A stretch of DNA of 64,000 nucleotides from Pseudomonadota bacterium (GTDB taxonomy: Bacteria > Pseudomonadota > Alphaproteobacteria > Rhizobiales > Xanthobacteraceae), in the NCBI GenBank assembly GCA_023423415.1, contig JAFAFP010000158.1, forward strand, positions 17,796-81,795, given 5' to 3'. The notes beneath the pieces were generated by a model. That model was not told the origin of the DNA, ran no database searches, and saw nothing but the letters and a program-made list of their open reading frames with translations. The translations under genes were made by a program, and so were the position numbers. How positions within the stretch are numbered: position 1 is the first letter of the stretch; the number at the start of each line of letters is the position of its first letter. Of this stretch, positions 17,338-26,435 are shown piece after piece.

Positions 17338-18029
17338 AAGGTTCGCGCAGTAGCAGCGGTGGCGAGCGTGAGTTGAAGACGCGCGTGAAGACCGGCAAAA
17401 GCCGATCGCTGTCGTCGAAGCTCTGGCTCGAACGCCAACTCAATGATCCCTATGTCGCGCGCGCCAAACGCGAAGGCTTTCGCTCACGCGCGGTCTACAA
17501 GCTCATGGAGATCGACGATAAGCATCGCTTTCTGAAGCCGGGTGCGCGCGTCGTCGATCTGGGTGCGGCTCCTGGCGGCTGGAGTCAGATCGCAGCGAAG
17601 CGCGTTGGCGCGACCGAGGGCAAAGGCCGCGTTGTGGCCATCGATATTCTCGACATGGATACAATACCTGGTGTCGATATTCTGCTCCTCGATTTTCTCC
17701 ATCCCAATGCGCCGGACATTCTGAAAGAGAAGCTCGGCGGCAAGGCCGATATCGTCCTGTCCGACATGGCCGCGAATGCCACCGGCCATCGCAAAACCGA
17801 CCATCTCAAGATCATGGGGCTGGTCGAAGCGGCGGCGGAATTCGCAACGGAGATATTGAATCCGGGCGGTGTTTTCCTCGCCAAGGTGTTGCAGGGCGGT
17901 ACCGAGGGGGAGCTTTTAAGTCTTCTGAAACGCAGCTTTTCGAGCGTCAAACACATCAAACCAGCGGCCAGCCGGGCCGATTCTGCTGAATTATATGTGT
18001 TTGCAGCCGGCTTCCGCGGGCAAAATTGA
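17334..18029 (+). CDS. rlmE: 23S rRNA 2'-O-ribose methyltransferase (U2552)
   Basis: A 231-residue SAM-dependent methyltransferase. It starts with GTG overlapping the ppx stop. The SAM site is DLGAAPGGWSQ (75-85); the K-D-K-E tetrad is served by K56 (AVYKLME), the D of LSDMAANATGHRKTDH, K of LAKVLQGG and a downstream Glu. RlmE methylates U2552 late in 50S assembly and is commonly next to ppx in alphaproteobacteria. An N-terminal Ser/Arg/Lys-rich segment of about 25 residues is longer than in E. coli. Confidence 0.95.
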   Translation: MKGSRSSSGGERELKTRVKTGKSRSLSSKLWLERQLNDPYVARAKREGFRSRAVYKLMEIDDKHRFLKPGARVVDLGAAPGGWSQIAAKRVGATEGKGRVVAIDILDMDTIPGVDILLLDFLHPNAPDILKEKLGGKADIVLSDMAANATGHRKTDHLKIMGLVEAAAEFATEILNPGGVFLAKVLQGGTEGELLSLLKRSFSSVKHIKPAASRADSAELYVFAAGFRGQN

Positions 18030-18206
18030 CGTAAGGATGCCTCGATTTGGCCCGGTTTTATTGACGTTTCTGTGTACGACAGCCTTCGGACGCCCATTTT
18101 ACCGATATTTTTGAGGCTTTGGGGCTTGCGGGCGCTTCGCATGGGCCTGCGAATCTCTTATTCCGGAGCCCTTGCGCACAACCGCGCAGTTTAGAGGGCA
18201 TATCCT

Positions 18207-18560
18207 ATGGCGGCAAAAACCAAGACAAAGGCGGCTGCAAAGTCGACAGCAAAGAAGACAGCGGCTCCGAAGGCTGCGGCAGCGGGCAAGGTCACGCTGA
18301 AGCAGATCGCGGCGGTTCTTGCTGAAGATCACGAACTGACCAAGAAGCAGGGCGAGGCGATGCTCAACGATTTCGTTGCGATCGTCACCAAGCACCTCAA
18401 GAAGGGCGATCGTATTCGTCTCACCGGTCTCGGCATCCTGCAGGTCCGCAAGCGCGCTGCGCGTATGGGCCGCAACCCGGCAACCGGCGAAGCCATCAAG
18501 ATCAAGGCGAGCAAGAAGATTGCCTTCCGCGCCGCCAAAGAACTGAAAGAATCGGTCTAA
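18207..18560 (+). CDS. HU-family DNA-binding protein with histone H1-like N-terminal tail
   Basis: A 117-residue protein. Residues 1-27 are almost wholly Lys, Ala and Thr, like the tail of histone H1, and residues 28-117 form a full HU/IHF domain with the GRNPATGEAIKIKASKK arm. HU bends and compacts DNA. The tail likely adds nonspecific DNA contacts. It is 178 bp downstream of rlmE. Upstream (18030-18206) no clear promoter was identified. Such tailed HU proteins are known in Bradyrhizobium relatives; the exact role (nucleoid or stress) is not deducible. Confidence 0.9.
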   Translation: MAAKTKTKAAAKSTAKKTAAPKAAAAGKVTLKQIAAVLAEDHELTKKQGEAMLNDFVAIVTKHLKKGDRIRLTGLGILQVRKRAARMGRNPATGEAIKIKASKKIAFRAAKELKESV

Positions 18561-18582
18561 TCGATCGCACCTCTTTCTGACG

Positions 18583-18665
18583 TGTCATGCGCGGGCCTGA
18601 CCCGCGCATCCATTGTCAAAGAAGTTCTTTCAAGATGGATTGCCGGGAGGCGCCCGGCAATGACA
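18583..18665. repeat. Composite palindromic intergenic repeat
   Basis: Outer arms TGTCAT/ATGACA (18583-18588, 18660-18665) enclose two hairpins: ATGCGCGGG/CCCGCGCAT (18587-18609) and ATTGCCGGG/CCCGGCAAT (18639-18661). This REP-like pattern is frequent between genes of related genomes. It lies between convergent HU and MFS genes and may act as a terminator. Confidence 0.7.
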
Positions 18666-18698
18666 AGGATGAGGGCCTCGCACCCTACTGTGAGGCCG

Positions 18699-20159
18699 TC
18701 ACCCGGCCCGTTGGTCGGATGTTTCGCCGGCCGCGATCGGCTCGGCTTTGACTGCGGTAGCTTCGGCTTTTGCCGGTACACGCCCCGACATTTCCGCACC
18801 TGCATCGGCGGGCAATCGCCAGAATAGCAGCGCCGAAGACGCCGAAATCGCTGCAACCACGAGAAATGCTGGCGTGAAGTCGGCCGGCTCAAGAACGGCG
18901 GCGCCGCGCCACCTCATCGACAGTTCCACCAACAGTGCCCCGACCGCGACGCCGGTCGAGATCGACAATTGTTGACCGACCGATGCCAGTGCCGTTGCAC
19001 GGCTCATGCGGCGCGCATCAATGTCAGCGTAGGCAATGGTGTTGACCGCAGTGAATTGCAGCGCGCGGAAGAAGCCGCCGATCAGCAGGATCGTGGTCAG
19101 CACGGCCACCGGCATGCCGGGCCGGAAGATCGCGCAGGCGGCGATGAAGGCTGCGCTGATAACTGCATTCACAATCATCACACGTTTGAAGCCGTAGCGT
19201 TCAATGGTGCGGGATGCGACCGTTTTCATGCCGATGGCGCCAATGGCGCCCGCGAAGGTGACAAGTCCTGACTGAAACGGAGTCATGCCGAAGCCGAACT
19301 GCAACATCAGCGGAAGAAGAAACGGCAGCGCCCCGATGCCGAGACGGAACAGAAAGCCGCCGACGACGCTGGCGTGGAATGTCGGAATGCGCAGCAGCGA
19401 GAAATCAAGGATCGGTGCAGGGACTGTCCTTGAATAGAAGACATATGCAGTCATGGCGACCGCGCCGACGCCGATCAGCGCAACGACGATTGGCCACGGA
19501 AGCATATCGAGTCCGGCGACTGATAAGCCGAAGGCAAGACCGGCAACGCCGATGCCAGCCAGCACCATGCCAATGCCATCGAACGGTTCCTGATGCTCGG
19601 CCGGCACCGGATCGATATAGAGCGTCACCAGGACGATGCCGATCAGCCCGATCGGAATGTTGATGATGAAGATCCAGTGCCACGACGCGTAGGTCGTGAT
19701 GAAGCCGCCAAGCGGCGGGCCGACGACAGGACCGATCAGGGCAGGGATCGTCACCCAGGCCATGGCGTTGACGAGTTCGCGCTTCTCGATCGTGCGCACC
19801 AGGACGAGCCGCCCTACCGGCGTCATCATCGCGCCGCCGATGCCCTGAATGATGCGTGCGACCACAAAGCCTTCGAGCGATGAGGCGAGCGCGCAGCCGA
19901 TCGATCCCAGCATGAAAACAGCGATGGCGGCCCGAAACACGGTGCGGGCGCCAAATCGGTCGGCGGTCCAGCCACTCGCGGGAATGAAAACGGCGAGCGA
20001 GAGCAGATAGGATGTGACGGCGAGCTTCAGCGCCAATGGATTGGTGCCGATATCGGCTGCGATCGCGGGCAGCGAGGTCGCGATCACCGTAGAGTCGAGA
20101 TTCTCCATGAACAGGGCGCAAGCCACGATGAGCGGGACGAGGCGGGGGTGGTGTTTCAT
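18699..20159 (-). CDS. MFS efflux transporter, DHA2 family (EmrB/QacA-like)
   Basis: A 486-residue inner membrane protein with about 14 hydrophobic segments. VACALFMENLDSTVIATSLPAIA near the start is the DHA2 motif D1-like region, and GWTADRFGARTVFR (about 62-75) is MFS motif A. IGPVVGPPLGGFITTYASWHWIFIINIPIG is the antiporter motif C region. Proton-coupled drug export is likely. No MFP partner (EmrA) and no regulator is adjacent. It converges on the HU gene. Confidence 0.92.
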   Translation of the reverse strand: MKHHPRLVPLIVACALFMENLDSTVIATSLPAIAADIGTNPLALKLAVTSYLLSLAVFIPASGWTADRFGARTVFRAAIAVFMLGSIGCALASSLEGFVVARIIQGIGGAMMTPVGRLVLVRTIEKRELVNAMAWVTIPALIGPVVGPPLGGFITTYASWHWIFIINIPIGLIGIVLVTLYIDPVPAEHQEPFDGIGMVLAGIGVAGLAFGLSVAGLDMLPWPIVVALIGVGAVAMTAYVFYSRTVPAPILDFSLLRIPTFHASVVGGFLFRLGIGALPFLLPLMLQFGFGMTPFQSGLVTFAGAIGAIGMKTVASRTIERYGFKRVMIVNAVISAAFIAACAIFRPGMPVAVLTTILLIGGFFRALQFTAVNTIAYADIDARRMSRATALASVGQQLSISTGVAVGALLVELSMRWRGAAVLEPADFTPAFLVVAAISASSALLFWRLPADAGAEMSGRVPAKAEATAVKAEPIAAGETSDQRAG

Positions 20160-20346
20160 GAAGCTTTCTAACGGTTCGGCGAAGACCGGCTTTCTTTATT
20201 TAAGCCTGCTCAATAACCCAACATCTTGCGCTGGTGGCTGACATTCCTACATCGAATGGCTGCAAGATGGCTTGCGAGCGAATGCCGGACGGCATCGGAA
20301 CACAGACTGGACAGCATCATCCTGCTGGAATTTGGAGAGACCCTGA

Positions 20347-20601
20347 ATGATCTACGTTCTCGCGTTTTTCCTGCCGCCGCTGGCGTTGTTGCTCAACGGC
20401 CAGGTCTTCGCGGCTGTTTTCAACGCTGTCTTGTTCGTGCTGTTCCTGGTGCTGGGGCTGTTGTCCCTTTCGCCCTGGTTGTGGGCGATTGCGCCCGCGC
20501 ACGCGATCATCGCGATCTACATGCGGCGCGAAGATCGTCGGCATCGCGAGATCGTCGATGCGATCGAGAAGCATGGCGCGCCTCCCAGTTGGAGGCGGTA
20601 A
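20347..20601 (+). CDS. Small YqaE/Pmp3-like membrane protein
   Basis: An 84-residue protein with two transmembrane helices (about 2-22 and 26-48) and a charged C-terminal tail ending IEKHGAPPSWRR. The start MIYVLAFFLPPLALLLNG resembles Pmp3/YqaE proteins (LLPPLGVFL). A GGAGA site lies 10 nt before the ATG. Pmp3 proteins affect membrane potential and stress resistance; the family link here is moderate because the C-terminal tail is longer than normal. It converges with the kinase-like gene. Confidence 0.7.
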   Translation: MIYVLAFFLPPLALLLNGQVFAAVFNAVLFVLFLVLGLLSLSPWLWAIAPAHAIIAIYMRREDRRHREIVDAIEKHGAPPSWRR

Positions 20602-20628
20602 CCGCAACAGTGCGACGTCGCGCGCGCA

Positions 20629-21459
20629 TCAGCCGCGCGCGATCTCTGCCGCAGCAATCTCCATAATCTTCAAAGCGAGGTCTGCCGGCTGGTTGTCTTC
20701 CAGTGACCAGAGCGCCGACAGGCCTGAGTAGGCCAGGATCCACTTCAGCAGCCGCGTGCGTTCGATACGCGCGGCCTTTGCAACAACGTGCGCTTGACGC
20801 GCGAGACGACCAGGCGACGTCGCGACTGGCGCGTTGCGCTCGAAACAGATCGCATCAGGATTGCAGAAGATATTGGCGTAATCGAAACAGCGGTCGCCGA
20901 ACAGCCGCTTCGGATCGATTGCAAGCCATCCCTTCGCACCGAAATCCAGCACATTGCCGTGATGCAGGTCGCCGTGCAGAACCGCGATCTCTTGCTGGTC
21001 GGCGAGCAGCGCGCGCGCCGTATCGCTTGCTTGCTGAACCACGCCGCCATGTGACGGGGCGGCATGCAGCAATGCCTCGAACCATCGTTCGAGCGGGATC
21101 AGTTCAGGCAGTGCCTTTGAACGCGGAGCATGCAGCCGGTCGGCAATCGCACAGATGATGCGGCTGGCTTCGTCGTCTTCGCCTGCGCGAGCCAGCGTTT
21201 CGAGCGATCGCGTGCCGGTGGCGCGTTCCATCAGAAGAGCATCGCCGTCATGCGCCAGCACGGAGGCCGCGCCATCGCCATCCCACCAGACCATCAGGCC
21301 GCTGCCGAAGCGCTCTTCCTTTTCCAACGCGATCTTCAGCATGGCGGGAACGCCACGTTGCCGGACGGCTAGCAACCGGCTGCTTGGCGTGACGATCGGG
21401 TCGCCGTCCGGTGTCAGCGACCAGCGCCGGAGGTGGGTTTGAAAGGGTGCGAGGGTCAT
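20629..21459 (-). CDS. Aminoglycoside/hydroxyurea phosphotransferase family kinase
   Basis: 276 residues from ATG 21459 (MTLAPFQTHLRRW); the open frame to 21570 is not supported by an SD. The Brenner motif is intact (VLHGDLHHGNVLDF, then AIDPKRLFGDRCFDYAN), so the protein kinase-like active site has catalytic Asp, Asn and the DxD-like Asp. The layout fits the streptomycin 6-kinase/hydroxyurea kinase family. Chromosomal members often do not give resistance and have unknown small-molecule substrates. It lies alone, divergent from the histidine kinase gene. Confidence 0.8.
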   Translation of the reverse strand: MTLAPFQTHLRRWSLTPDGDPIVTPSSRLLAVRQRGVPAMLKIALEKEERFGSGLMVWWDGDGAASVLAHDGDALLMERATGTRSLETLARAGEDDEASRIICAIADRLHAPRSKALPELIPLERWFEALLHAAPSHGGVVQQASDTARALLADQQEIAVLHGDLHHGNVLDFGAKGWLAIDPKRLFGDRCFDYANIFCNPDAICFERNAPVATSPGRLARQAHVVAKAARIERTRLLKWILAYSGLSALWSLEDNQPADLALKIMEIAAAEIARG

Positions 21460-21793
21460 GGACAGAACGGGGGTGGCGGCGGGGCGCAGGGAGCGGCGCG
21501 GCACGTCACAATGATGTGAATAAGCAGGCGCGCCGCGGCGATGACGCCCGATCAGTTCCATGTCCGTCACGGGGCTTCACTGTCACGGGCTTGGGAAATA
21601 GACTGATTTCCTACAAAATTTGAGCGTCTGCGGCAATTGTCTTATCCCGCGGAGCAAGTCTGCCTGTGCGGAAATGGCGCTCCTAACTTTGTTAACTCTA
21701 CCCGTCGAACTGGACGGGAATTTACCTCGATTTTTGGAACAAATTTCGCGCCAAGGTATTTAGGGGCGATATCCGGGCGCCAAAGGAATTGGC

Positions 21794-23359
21794 ATGTCTA
21801 ACGATGAGCTGGCCAAACCAGCGGTTACGAGGGATTTATTCGAAAGCGAACGCCGGTTCCGGCTTCTGGTGGAGGGAGTCGTCGATTACGCGATCTACAT
21901 GCTGGGCCCGGACGGTCGTATCATCAATTGGAACGCCGGCGCGGAACGCATCAAGGGATATCACGCAACCGAAATTATTGGCGCGCATTTCAGCAAGTTT
22001 TACACGCCGGAGGACCGCGAAGCGGGCATGCCGGCGAAATCGCTTGAGACTGCGGCTCGGTACGGAAAATTCGAAGCTGAAGGCTGGCGGATGCGCAAGG
22101 ACGGCACTCGTTTCATGGCCTCCGTTGTCATCGACGCCATTTATGAAAACGGTGAATTGATCGGCTTCGCCAAGATCACGCGCGACATCACCGAACGGCG
22201 CAATTCCCAGATCGCACTCGACAAGATCCAGCGGCAACTGGCCGAAGCACAGAAGATGGATGCGCTCGGCCATCTGACTGGCGGCGTGGCCCACGATTTC
22301 AACAATCTTCTGATGATCGTGTCCGGCCATGTGCGGACGATCAAGAAGGCGCTGAGCGATGATCCCAAGCTTGAACGTACGGTGCAGGCGATCGAACTGG
22401 CAACGCAGCGCGGTGCTTCGCTGACGCGGCAATTGCTGACCTTCTCGCGCCGGCAGAGCGTCAATCCGCAGACGGTTGATATTGCGGCGCGGATCACAGC
22501 GATCGAGCAGGTGCTCAAGAGCGGACTGGGCAACGGCGGCGTCCAACTCGTCTTTGATGTTGCGCCGGATGCCTGGCCGATCACGGTGGATGTCAGCGAG
22601 TTGGAGATCGCGTTGGTCAACCTGGTCGTCAACGCGCGCGATGCAATGCCCAAAGGCGGAACCGTCACACTGTCGGTCAAAAACTGTCATCACCCGGATG
22701 CCTTCGAGGGCGACTGTGTCGCCCTGTCGGTTCAGGACATGGGGGTCGGCATCCCGGAAGACGTTGTTGGAAGGATCTTCGATCCTTTCTTCACGACCAA
22801 GCCAGTCGGCAAGGGCACCGGCCTCGGATTATCGCAGGTCCACGGCTTTGCGCATCAGGCCGGCGGTACGGTGAAGGTGTCGAGCACGCTCGGCGCGGGC
22901 ACAACGATGACAGTGTATCTTCCGCGCGCGACCGGTTGCGTTCTGAGCGAGAATGAGCTCAGCGCTCCGGATCCCGCTCCCCAGACTGGCATGGTTCTTC
23001 TGGTCGAGGACAATCCCGATGTTGCGATCGTGAGTACCGAACTTCTGAACCAGCTCGGCTATTCCGTTCGTTGGGTACCGGATGCAGCCACGGCGCTTCA
23101 GGAGATCGAAAGCAATCGCTTCGATGTGGTGTTCAGCGACATCGTTATGCCTGGCACGATGGATGGGCTCGGGCTCGCCAAAACGATCCGCGAGAAATAC
23201 CCAACTCTGCCCATTCTCCTTGTTACCGGCTACAGCCATGCGGTGAGCAACGGGTACAGTGAAATTCCAATTCTGCGAAAGCCGTATCAGCTCCACGAAC
23301 TTAGTCGTGCGTTAACGACGCTGGTCGCCCGCAGCGCTCCCCAACGACAAACTGCCTGA
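21794..23359 (+). CDS. PAS hybrid sensor histidine kinase with C-terminal receiver
   Basis: A 521-residue soluble hybrid kinase with an AAGGAA site before the ATG. A PAS domain (about 20-140, ending in the PAC segment ITRDITERR) is followed by a HisKA-like helix with H167 (GGVAHDFNN), the ATPase domain (N-box NLVVNARDAM around 280, DMGVGI 315-320, GTGLGL 341-346) and a receiver with E405-D406 and phospho-acceptor D449. No membrane segment is present, so the signal is cytoplasmic, perhaps light or redox sensed by PAS. The ATP domain is of the HWE/NtrB-like group. Confidence 0.93.
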   Translation: MSNDELAKPAVTRDLFESERRFRLLVEGVVDYAIYMLGPDGRIINWNAGAERIKGYHATEIIGAHFSKFYTPEDREAGMPAKSLETAARYGKFEAEGWRMRKDGTRFMASVVIDAIYENGELIGFAKITRDITERRNSQIALDKIQRQLAEAQKMDALGHLTGGVAHDFNNLLMIVSGHVRTIKKALSDDPKLERTVQAIELATQRGASLTRQLLTFSRRQSVNPQTVDIAARITAIEQVLKSGLGNGGVQLVFDVAPDAWPITVDVSELEIALVNLVVNARDAMPKGGTVTLSVKNCHHPDAFEGDCVALSVQDMGVGIPEDVVGRIFDPFFTTKPVGKGTGLGLSQVHGFAHQAGGTVKVSSTLGAGTTMTVYLPRATGCVLSENELSAPDPAPQTGMVLLVEDNPDVAIVSTELLNQLGYSVRWVPDAATALQEIESNRFDVVFSDIVMPGTMDGLGLAKTIREKYPTLPILLVTGYSHAVSNGYSEIPILRKPYQLHELSRALTTLVARSAPQRQTA

Positions 23360-23406
23360 ACCCGCGCGCAAGCGCAGCGGGTCCAAGTATTGCAAACACG
23401 TCGATA

Positions 23407-23814
23407 TCAGCCGTGATCGGCGCGCTTGACGCCGATCCATTGCAGGATTGCGAAACCGCCGACCGTCACCGCCTGCATGATGACGAATGCCGAGCCGATG
23501 AGCGTCGGTGCGACCCATCCCGAGGCGAGCAGCACGAAACTGTCGACCGCCCACATCGCGTTATAGGCGATGATGGCCAGCGTCGCAGTGCGCGAGGGCA
23601 CCTCGCGGAGACCGACGAACAGCACGATGGCCGCGAAGGGCAGGAGGCTCAGTCCGGCAATGCGCATCAGAGCCACCGGTAAACCGAGGAGGCCGGTGAG
23701 GTAATCTGCGCCGACCGTCAGCAGAAGTCCTGTCGCTGCGCTGGCGACCGCATCGGCTTGCAGCGCGCGGCGAACGAACAGGTGGGCATCAGCCTTCTGG
23801 ATCGTGGTCGTCAT
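23407..23814 (-). CDS. Integral membrane protein, hypothetical
   Basis: 135 residues from the ATG at 23814, which has a GGAG site; the upstream extension to 23958 overlaps the divergent regulator and is rejected. Four hydrophobic helices (about 18-40, 48-70, 78-98, 103-123) with short loops and a charged end (GVKRADHG). The helix layout is like small DoxX/DUF-type proteins but no family was named. It is divergent from an XRE regulator with a 126-bp gap, so it is a likely target of that regulator. Confidence 0.75.
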   Translation of the reverse strand: MTTTIQKADAHLFVRRALQADAVASAATGLLLTVGADYLTGLLGLPVALMRIAGLSLLPFAAIVLFVGLREVPSRTATLAIIAYNAMWAVDSFVLLASGWVAPTLIGSAFVIMQAVTVGGFAILQWIGVKRADHG

Positions 23815-23940
23815 CGTCTTTCTCCTTCGGTGGGCCAGCCAGGGCGGCCGGTGTTGTCGCGACCATGCAGCGGCATCGGATGTGGGTCGATTACCTCGGA
23901 GGTCATGGAAATCGACCGGCGCCGCCGGTAACGTCGAAGA

Positions 23941-24735
23941 ATGCAAACAACGCTTCATTTTGGTTCACAGCTTCGCGAATGGCGGCAGCGCCGCCGCATG
24001 AGTCAGCTCGATCTCGCGCTTGAGGCCGAGATTTCGGCGCGGCATCTCAGCTTTGTCGAAACCGGAAAATCGCAACCCTCGCGCGATATGGTGCTGCGTC
24101 TTGCCGAACGGCTCGATGTGCCGCTGCGCGATCGCAACGTGTTGCTGAGTGCCGCCGGCTTTGCGCCGGTTTTTTCCGAGCGCAAGCTGGACGATCCGGC
24201 GTTGCGGGATGCGCGCAAGGCGGTCGATCTGGTGCTGAAAGGCCACGAGCCGTATCCGGCGCTCGCGATCGATCGGCACTGGACATTGATCGCTGCAAAT
24301 GCCGCGGTGCCACCTTTGCTCGCTGACGCATCGGCAGAACTGACCAAGGCGCCGGTCAACGTGCTGCGGCTCAGTTTGCATCCGGATGGTCTGAGCACCC
24401 GCATCGTCAACTTGGCGCAGTGGCGCGCGCATCTTCTGGAGCGGCTGCGCCGTCAGGTCGAACTGACCGGGGATCCCGTCCTCATCGACTTGTCGCGGGA
24501 ACTGCAATCCTACCCTGTCCCGCGCTCCTCCGGGCCCGCACCGAAACCGGTTTCCGACGTGGTTGTGCCGCTGCAGCTTCGTGCCGGCGATACTGTCCTG
24601 TCATTCATCTCGACGACGACGGTGTTCGGCACGCCGCAGGAAATCACGCTCTCCGAATTGGCCCTGGAAACCTTCTTTCCGGCCGACGCACAAACCGCAG
24701 AAATATTACACGGGACAGGACGAACAACAGCCTGA
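23941..24735 (+). CDS. XRE helix-turn-helix regulator with MmyB-like ligand domain
   Basis: 264 residues. An N-terminal XRE domain (about 6-62) with HTH segments SQLDLALEAEISARHLSFVETGKS is followed by an MmyB-type C-terminal domain (about 95-250), which includes YPALAIDRHWTLIAANAA and the NVLRLSLHPDGL signature. MmyB domains are PAS-like and may bind fatty acids or polyketide-like ligands. The adjacent divergent gene encodes a small membrane protein, so a one-to-one regulatory pair is likely. Confidence 0.9.
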   Translation: MQTTLHFGSQLREWRQRRRMSQLDLALEAEISARHLSFVETGKSQPSRDMVLRLAERLDVPLRDRNVLLSAAGFAPVFSERKLDDPALRDARKAVDLVLKGHEPYPALAIDRHWTLIAANAAVPPLLADASAELTKAPVNVLRLSLHPDGLSTRIVNLAQWRAHLLERLRRQVELTGDPVLIDLSRELQSYPVPRSSGPAPKPVSDVVVPLQLRAGDTVLSFISTTTVFGTPQEITLSELALETFFPADAQTAEILHGTGRTTA

Positions 24736-24827
24736 CAGCGGCTTTTCGGGCGGTCCGGTCCATGCTATCCGCCCTTGCCAACCACAATTCCGAACCGTCT
24801 TGCGGCAGCCGGAATCACTCGCTAGGT

Positions 24828-26339
24828 ATGGCAATGGCAAATCCCACACCGCATTTCATGAATGGCGTCCCGCGCGAGGCGCTGACCTTTGATGACGTCC
24901 TGCTGCAGCCGGGCCTTTCCGACGTCATGCCGTCGGACGTCGATATCCGCTCCCGCATCACCCGCGACGTCACCCTGAATATCCCGATCATCGCCTCGGC
25001 GATGGATACGGTGACAGAGGTCCGAATGGCCATCGCCATGGCCCAGGCCGGCGGCATGGGCGTGATTCACCGCAACATGGAGCCGGAAGAGCAGGCCGCG
25101 CAGGTGCGTCAGGTCAAGAAGTTCGAATCCGGCATGGTGGTCAATCCGCTCACCATCGCGCCCGATGCGACGCTGGCCGACGCCTTCGCGCTGATGAAGG
25201 AAAACGGTATCTCCGGTATTCCGGTTGTCGAAGGCGGTGGTAGCGGGAAAGCCGGCAAGCTGGTCGGTATTCTCACCAACCGTGACGTCCGTTTTGCGAC
25301 GGACCCGTCGCAAAGGGTCTCCGACCTGATGACCAAGGACCGTCTGGTCACGGTGCGCGAGAATGTCGGGCAGCACGAAGCCAAGAAGCTTCTGCATCAA
25401 TACCGCATCGAGAAGTTGCTGGTGGTTGATGCCGATTACCGTTGCGTCGGCCTGATCACGGTGAAGGACATCGAAAAGGCTGTCGCCAATCCCAACGCGT
25501 GCAAGGACGAACAGGGTCGCTTGCGCGTTGCCGCAGCCAGCACGGTGGGTGACAAAGGCTTTCATCGTAGTGAGCAGTTGATCGAAGCCGGCGTCGATCT
25601 CGTCGTTGTCGATACAGCGCATGGACATTCGCAGTATGTGCTGGATGCCGTGAGCCGCATCAAGCGCCAGTCGAACAAGGTTCAGGTGGTGGCTGGTAAT
25701 GTCGCGACCGCCGATGGCGCCAAGGCGCTGATCGATGCAGGCGCGGATTCCATCAAGGTTGGCATCGGTCCGGGCTCGATCTGCACCACGCGCATCGTCG
25801 CCGGTGTCGGTGTGCCGCAACTCACGGCCATCATGGATGCGGTGGAAGCGGCGAAGAAGACCGGTACGCCAGTCATCGCCGACGGCGGTATCAAGTATTC
25901 AGGCGATCTCGCCAAGGCGATTGCGGCCGGCGCGGATTGCGTGATGGTCGGTTCGTTGCTGGCCGGTACCGACGATACACCCGGCGAAGTGTTCCTCTAT
26001 CAGGGCCGCTCCTACAAGAGCTATCGCGGTATGGGCTCTGTCGGCGCGATGGCGCGTGGCTCGGCCGATCGCTACTTCCAGCAGGACATCAAGGACGCGT
26101 TGAAGCTGGTGCCGGAAGGCATTGAAGGTCAGGTGCCCTACAAGGGACCGACATCGACGGTGCTGCATCAACTCGCCGGTGGTCTGCGTGCAGCGATGGG
26201 CTATGTCGGTGCGAAAACCGTTGAGGATCTGCACAAGAAGGCAACCTTCGTGAAGATCACCAGCGCGGGTCTGCGCGAAAGCCACGTTCACGATGTGACG
26301 ATCACCCGCGAAAGCCCGAACTATCCGGGACGGGCGTGA
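24828..26339 (+). CDS. guaB: IMP dehydrogenase
   Basis: 503 residues (ATG at 24828; ATG at 24834 is also possible; the open frame back to 24420 is an overlap with the regulator gene). It makes XMP from IMP in GMP synthesis. EALTFDDVLLQPG is the N-terminal signature, two CBS domains sit at about 100-215, and the active-site loop GPGSICTTRI holds catalytic Cys319. GRSYKSYRGMGS and the flap region EGIEGQVPYKG follow. guaA is 3.4 kb downstream in the same orientation with an RNA methyltransferase and accessory genes between. Confidence 0.97.
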   Translation: MAMANPTPHFMNGVPREALTFDDVLLQPGLSDVMPSDVDIRSRITRDVTLNIPIIASAMDTVTEVRMAIAMAQAGGMGVIHRNMEPEEQAAQVRQVKKFESGMVVNPLTIAPDATLADAFALMKENGISGIPVVEGGGSGKAGKLVGILTNRDVRFATDPSQRVSDLMTKDRLVTVRENVGQHEAKKLLHQYRIEKLLVVDADYRCVGLITVKDIEKAVANPNACKDEQGRLRVAAASTVGDKGFHRSEQLIEAGVDLVVVDTAHGHSQYVLDAVSRIKRQSNKVQVVAGNVATADGAKALIDAGADSIKVGIGPGSICTTRIVAGVGVPQLTAIMDAVEAAKKTGTPVIADGGIKYSGDLAKAIAAGADCVMVGSLLAGTDDTPGEVFLYQGRSYKSYRGMGSVGAMARGSADRYFQQDIKDALKLVPEGIEGQVPYKGPTSTVLHQLAGGLRAAMGYVGAKTVEDLHKKATFVKITSAGLRESHVHDVTITRESPNYPGRA

Positions 26340-26349
26340 TCTTGCTTAT

Positions 26350-26430
26350 CCCTCCCCTTTAGGGGAGGGTGGCGCCCGCAGCCAAGCTGACGCAGTCAGC
26401 GTGACTTGGCTGCGAGGCGCCGGGTGGGGT
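26350..26430. repeat. Left inverted-repeat end of the DUF559 cassette
   Basis: Contains the palindrome CCCTCCCCTTTAGGGGAGGG (26350-26369), TGGCG, a nested hairpin with CAGCCAAG/CTTGGCTG arms (26379-26412), and GCCGGGTGGGGT (26419-26430). The same blocks, in reverse order and orientation, form the right end at 26774-26818. Confidence 0.75.
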
Positions 26431-26435
26431 GCGGC

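Noticed and set aside
21640..21780. Possible ECF (EcfG-type) promoter before the hybrid kinase
   Set aside because: A GGAAC is present near 21738, but no CGTT-like -10 lies at the required 16-17 nt spacing.
24420..24827. N-terminal extension of guaB to 24420
   Set aside because: Overlaps the XRE regulator coding sequence in another frame; the IMPDH fold begins at 24828.
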